A program made the translations under genes and the position numbers. Shown here piece by piece: positions 4,283-7,376 of a stretch of DNA of 7,376 bases. Origin of the DNA: Bacillota bacterium (GTDB taxonomy: Bacteria; Bacillota; Clostridia; Oscillospirales; Ruminococcaceae); the NCBI GenBank assembly GCA_023439605.1, contig JAEXNS010000127.1, positions 1-7,376 of the forward strand, in the 5' to 3' direction. Every line of letters begins with the position of its first letter. The first letter of the stretch is position 1. The notes beneath the pieces are model-generated. The model saw nothing but the letters and a program-made list of their open reading frames with translations, did not search any database and was not told where the DNA came from.

Positions 4283-5404
4283 TTGAATGAGATTCTAGGT
4301 TATCCATTGGGATGGATAATGTACGCAATATATGGATTATTTAAAAATTATGGTGTATCGCTTTTTATGTTTGCTTTGTTAACAAAAATTATTTTAATTC
4401 CAGTAAATTTTAAAAGTCAAAAAAGTATGGCAAAAACAAGAGCATTAGCACCCAAATTAGAAAAAATAAAAAAAAGTTATGCAAAAAATCCACAAAGAAT
4501 TCAAGAAGAGCAAATGAAACTTCAATCAGAAGAAGGTGTAAATCCACTTTCTGGATGTTTGCCGATGTTAATACAATTTCCAATTTTATTTGGTATAGTA
4601 GATGTTGTTTATAAGCCTTTGACTCATATTTTAAGAATAAAATCAGAAACTATAGACAAAGCTGTTAGTCTTTTAAATACGTATTTGTTAGATAATAATT
4701 TAAAAGAAGTTCCGAAAGGCCGTCCAGAATTAGTTCTTTTAGAATATGTGAATTCAAATCCTGAAATATTTAAATCATTAAATGGTTTTTCAGAACAAAT
4801 AGGTAATTTCAATAAAAATTTATTTGGTTTTATAGATTTAGGTTCAAAAGCAAATTTCAAACCTGAAATATGGAGTGCTGGTGCAGTAGCATTAATAGCT
4901 ATACCGATTTTATCAGGTTTAATACAGTTATTAACAACATTCTACTCTCAATGGCATCAAAAAAAGTATAATCCATCTGCTGTAAACATGGGTGGAATGA
5001 ATATAATGCTTTATGGTATGTCTATATTTTATGTTTGGTTCAGTTTTAGCATTCCATCAGGTGCAGCTTTTTATTGGACTGTTTCAGGATTTTTAGGTTT
5101 AATACAAATGTTTGCCTTTAATAAATATTTTACTCCTGAAAAATGTGAGGAAATTTTACAAAAAGATAAACTAAAAAATCAAGGTAAAAAACCATCATTT
5201 ATGCAAAAAATGATGGATCAACAAAGGCAAGCAATGGCAGAAACTAATGGACAAACTAGCCTTAAAAAATCAGTTGTTTCAGATGAAAAAACTTCAAATA
5301 TGTCTCGCTCAGAATTGCAAGCTTATAATAGAAAGTTAATAAATGAGGCAAGAAGAAAAATGGCAGAAAAATATGGTGAAGAATATACTGAAACAAAAGA
5401 CTAA
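4283..5404 (+). CDS. yidC: Membrane protein insertase YidC (OxaA/SpoIIIJ family)
   Basis: Starting at TTG 4283 the protein has 373 residues (MNEILGYPLGWIMYAIYGLF...). YidC inserts and folds membrane proteins, alone or with SecYEG. Five membrane segments are visible at about 24-42, 92-111, 197-221, 238-257 and 259-281, with a charged cytoplasmic hairpin between the first two and a conserved GVNPLSGCLPMLIQFPIL block leading into the second. There is no lipoprotein signal, unlike SpoIIIJ, and no large periplasmic domain as in Gram-negative YidC. The extracytoplasmic loop between segments 2 and 3 is long (about 80 residues). The intramembrane position that is Arg in SpoIIIJ appears as Lys35 (LLTKIILIPV). 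The C-terminal tail (about 285-373) is basic and polar, as expected for ribosome contact. It follows yidD by 26 bp and precedes jag, the standard order. Confidence 0.95.
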   Translation: MNEILGYPLGWIMYAIYGLFKNYGVSLFMFALLTKIILIPVNFKSQKSMAKTRALAPKLEKIKKSYAKNPQRIQEEQMKLQSEEGVNPLSGCLPMLIQFPILFGIVDVVYKPLTHILRIKSETIDKAVSLLNTYLLDNNLKEVPKGRPELVLLEYVNSNPEIFKSLNGFSEQIGNFNKNLFGFIDLGSKANFKPEIWSAGAVALIAIPILSGLIQLLTTFYSQWHQKKYNPSAVNMGGMNIMLYGMSIFYVWFSFSIPSGAAFYWTVSGFLGLIQMFAFNKYFTPEKCEEILQKDKLKNQGKKPSFMQKMMDQQRQAMAETNGQTSLKKSVVSDEKTSNMSRSELQAYNRKLINEARRKMAEKYGEEYTETKD

Positions 5405-5453
5405 TGCGTAATTTTTTTATTATTTAGATGTTTTATAATATATCATCAAGAAA

Positions 5454-5459
5454 AAGGAG
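5454..5459 (+). promoter_or_regulatory. Shine-Dalgarno that sets the jag start at ATG 5468
   Basis: AAGGAG at 5454-5459 is 8 bases before the ATG at 5468. The upstream in-frame GTG at 5459-5461 overlaps this motif and so cannot be the start it serves. Confidence 0.85.
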
Positions 5460-5467
5460 TGACTAAA

Positions 5468-6277
5468 ATGACGGAGATATTTGTGGCAAAAACAATTGAG
5501 GAAGCAAAGTCAATGGCTTCAAAAGCTTTTGAAGTAGCTGAAAGCGAAATAAGTTTTGAAATATTGGAAGAACCTAAAAAATCTTTATTTGGAAAAGTAA
5601 AAGGTGAAGCAAAAGTAAAAGCTGAATATAATAAACCGGAGTTAAAAAAATCCGATATAGCAATAAATTATATTGTTGGTATTTTGGATAAAATGAAAAT
5701 TGATTATAAATATACAACTCAAGAAATTGAGGGGGGTATAATAATTAATTTAGAAACAGAAGAAACAAGTTTTGTTATAGGAAGACGTGGCGAAAACTTG
5801 GATGCATTACAATATCTAGCGTCAATGGTGTGCAACAAAATTGATGAAGAATATTTTAGAATAATATTAGATAGCAATGGCTATAGGGAAAAAAGAAAAA
5901 ATACTTTAGAAGATTTGGCTAGAAAAATTTCTAGAAATGTTTTAAAGTCAGGAAGATCTACAGCTTTAGAACCTATGAATCCATATGAAAGAAGAATTAT
6001 ACATTCTGTAATTTCTGAAGTAGAAGGTGTTTCATCTAAATCAGTTGGTGAAGAGCCATATAGAAAAGTTATTATATCTTCTTTAAATAAAAGAAACGAT
6101 AAATTTAAAAAAGATTTTAAAGATAATAAAAATAATAATAACAACAATAGTAATCATAAAAAGAAAAATTTTGAATCAAAATCTTTGGACTTAAAAACTA
6201 GTTTTGAAAAAGACTACAAAAAACCTAAGCCAGAAGATAATATAAAAGCTGGATTATACGGTAAAATAGAATTTTAA
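5468..6277 (+). CDS. jag: RNA-binding protein Jag/KhpB (Jag-N, KH and R3H domains)
   Basis: From ATG 5468 the protein has 269 residues. The Jag-N domain (about 1-52) ends in the typical SLFGKVKGEAKVK. A type II KH domain follows (about 64-138) with the GxxG loop IGRRGEN (104-110), and then an R3H domain (about 145-206) with the R-xxx-H signature in NPYERRIIH (Arg175, His179). The family binds single-stranded RNA; in pneumococcus KhpB works with KhpA in small-RNA binding and control of cell elongation. The tail after about 209 is a low-complexity Lys/Asn/Asp linker including NKNNNNNNSN (220-229), ending in AGLYGKIEF, a short terminal motif that I recall from related Clostridia. The gene follows yidC by 63 bp, and a strong hairpin terminator follows it, so this is probably the last gene of the rpmH/rnpA operon. 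Confidence 0.95.
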   Translation: MTEIFVAKTIEEAKSMASKAFEVAESEISFEILEEPKKSLFGKVKGEAKVKAEYNKPELKKSDIAINYIVGILDKMKIDYKYTTQEIEGGIIINLETEETSFVIGRRGENLDALQYLASMVCNKIDEEYFRIILDSNGYREKRKNTLEDLARKISRNVLKSGRSTALEPMNPYERRIIHSVISEVEGVSSKSVGEEPYRKVIISSLNKRNDKFKKDFKDNKNNNNNNSNHKKKNFESKSLDLKTSFEKDYKKPKPEDNIKAGLYGKIEF

Positions 6278-6282
6278 AAATA

Positions 6283-6322
6283 TCCCCGATAAATTTTTAC
6301 TGATTTAAAAATTTATCGGGGA
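6283..6322 (+). terminator. Rho-independent terminator after jag
   Basis: A 17-bp stem (6283-6299 with 6306-6322) begins with TCCCCG and ends CGGGGA, making it the most stable hairpin in the window, and starts 5 bp after the jag stop codon. It is followed by A/T-rich sequence with TTTT at 6331-6334 rather than an immediate U run. T-rich sequence also follows on the other strand. Termination after jag is well supported by position. Confidence 0.8.
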
Positions 6323-6367
6323 AATATATATTTTAGTAGTTATTATTTTTAAGGAGTTGTTTTATAA

Positions 6368-7376
6368 ATGTCAACGATTGCGGCTATTTCTACTCCAAAT
6401 GCAATAGGAGGAATATCAGTTATCCGAATTTCAGGACCAAAATCTATAAAAATAGCTGAAAAATTATTTAAATCATTAAATGATATAGATGTTTCAAGTA
6501 TGAAAGGATATACTTGTGCATATGGATTTATACATGATGAGGAGGAAAAAGTAGACGATATTATATTATCACTTTTTAGGGCACCAAAAAGCTATACAGG
6601 TGAAGATGTTGTAGAGATTTCATGCCATGGTGGAATTTTTATAACAAGGCGAATATTGAGAATAATTTTAAAAAACGGAGCGGAATTAGCTTTGCCTGGT
6701 GAATTTACAAAAAGAGCTTTTTTAAATGGAAAATTATCCTTAACTCAAGCAGAAGCAGTTATGGATGTAATATCTGCAAATAGTGATAATGAATTAAAAT
6801 ATGCAATTGCTTTAAAAGATGGTGCAATTTTTAAAAGAGTAAAAAAAGTATCTGAAAGTCTAATTAAAACTCTAGGGGATTTAGCAGCATGGGCAGATTA
6901 TCCAGAAGAAGATATACCTATCGTTGACAGTGAAAATTTAAATAATTCATTAAATAATATTTTATCAGAATTAAAAAAAATACTTATTACGTATGATTAT
7001 GGTAAAATAATTCGTGAAGGTATAAATACTGCTATAGTTGGAAAACCTAATGTTGGAAAATCAACTTTAATGAATTGTTTAAGTGGTTATGAAAAAAGTA
7101 TAGTAACAGATATAGCAGGAACAACAAGGGATATAATTGAAGAAAAAGTAAAAATAGGAAATTTAGTTTTAAGATTATATGATACTGCAGGTATAAGGCT
7201 TACAGATGATATAATTGAAAGTATAGGTGTAAAAAATGCATATAAGAAAATTAATGATGTAGATTTAATATTTGTTCTTTTTGATTCATCTCAAAAGTTA
7301 TGTGATGATGATTTTAAAATTATAGATCAAGTAAAAAATAGAAAAACAATTGCTATAATAAATAAGATAGATATAT
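6368..7376 (+). CDS. mnmE: tRNA modification GTPase MnmE (TrmE), partial (N-terminal 336 codons)
   Basis: The frame is open to the window edge; about 120 more residues are expected for this roughly 455-residue family. MnmE works with MnmG to add a carboxymethylaminomethyl (or related) group to the wobble uridine of certain tRNAs, using GTP hydrolysis and a folate one-carbon unit. The N-terminal folate-binding domain starts MSTIAAISTPNAIGGISVIRISG and contains SYTGEDVVEISCHGG (75-89) and PGEFTKRAFLNGKLSLTQAEAVMD (110-133). The helical domain holds LAAWADYPEEDIP. The inserted G domain has G1 GKPNVGKST (225-233), G2 DIAGTTRD (248-255), G3 DTAG (272-275) and G4 NKID (332-335) at the edge. The conserved C-terminal Cys lies outside. 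The ATG has AAGGAG at 6351-6356, with a somewhat long spacing of 11. A terminator separates it from jag; no clear promoter was found between them. mnmG is the usual next gene. Confidence 0.97.
   Translation, partial: MSTIAAISTPNAIGGISVIRISGPKSIKIAEKLFKSLNDIDVSSMKGYTCAYGFIHDEEEKVDDIILSLFRAPKSYTGEDVVEISCHGGIFITRRILRIILKNGAELALPGEFTKRAFLNGKLSLTQAEAVMDVISANSDNELKYAIALKDGAIFKRVKKVSESLIKTLGDLAAWADYPEEDIPIVDSENLNNSLNNILSELKKILITYDYGKIIREGINTAIVGKPNVGKSTLMNCLSGYEKSIVTDIAGTTRDIIEEKVKIGNLVLRLYDTAGIRLTDDIIESIGVKNAYKKINDVDLIFVLFDSSQKLCDDDFKIIDQVKNRKTIAIINKIDI

Noticed and set aside
4624..4860. Open frame of 78 codons on the minus strand
   Set aside because: It is antisense to the yidC extracytoplasmic loop, with no family features; it is a by-product of A/T-rich codon use.
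5434..5439. TATAAT upstream of jag as a separate promoter
   Set aside because: The -35 position holds only ATTTTT and there is no extended -10; the close yidC-jag spacing favours co-transcription.
5459..5467. GTG start for jag adding three residues
   Set aside because: The GTG overlaps the AAGGAG Shine-Dalgarno that is well spaced for the ATG at 5468, and homologues begin near that ATG.
5881..6147. Open frame of 88 codons on the minus strand, Leu/Phe rich
   Set aside because: It is the reverse complement of the Lys/Asn/Glu-rich part of jag, which produces a falsely hydrophobic protein.

Overview
This window is a chromosomal replication origin region from a very AT-rich, low-GC Gram-positive bacterium. 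The gene order and the sequence style of DnaA, L34, Jag and MnmE point to class Clostridia, probably an Oscillospiraceae/Ruminococcaceae-like lineage. That placement rests on family knowledge, not on a search. No accessory island, mobile element, CRISPR array, tRNA or rRNA is visible.

Layout: two gene blocks diverge from about position 3100. Leftward (minus strand) run dnaA, a 435-bp intergenic origin, dnaN, and the first 31 codons of an S4-domain yaaA/rlbA gene (recF is the expected next gene outside the window). Rightward (plus strand) run rpmH, rnpA, yidD, yidC, jag/khpB, and the first 336 codons of mnmE, which is cut by the window edge. This is the classic Firmicute rnpA-rpmH-dnaA-dnaN arrangement. 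The 386-bp dnaA-rpmH gap holds two well-formed divergent sigma-A promoters, a 30-bp perfect A/T palindrome in the dnaA leader, and a hairpin in the long rpmH leader.

The origin: the dnaA-dnaN gap (1214-1648) has the parts of a basal origin-unwinding system in the expected order. Read in the dnaA direction these are DnaA-box-like 9-mers in one orientation, a five-base C/G cluster, a trinucleotide DnaA-trio series, then an almost pure A/T tract with a tandem 13-mer next to dnaN. The boxes are unusual. Only one is near the TTATCCACA consensus (TTATTCACA); the rest are TTTTCAACA-like or TTTTAAACA-like, several at exact 12-bp spacing. Four of them form a 23-bp-arm perfect inverted repeat just past the dnaA stop codon.

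How the genes work together: DnaA opens the origin and DnaN is the sliding clamp. The rightward block links ribosome supply (L34), tRNA 5' processing (RNase P protein), membrane protein insertion (YidD, YidC), an RNA-binding KH/R3H protein (Jag/KhpB) and tRNA wobble modification (MnmE). Two starts are best placed downstream of the longest open frame: yidC at a TTG and jag at an ATG, each set by a Shine-Dalgarno sequence.

The protein-coding content is ordinary and conserved. The points worth a second look are all in the noncoding origin and leader DNA.
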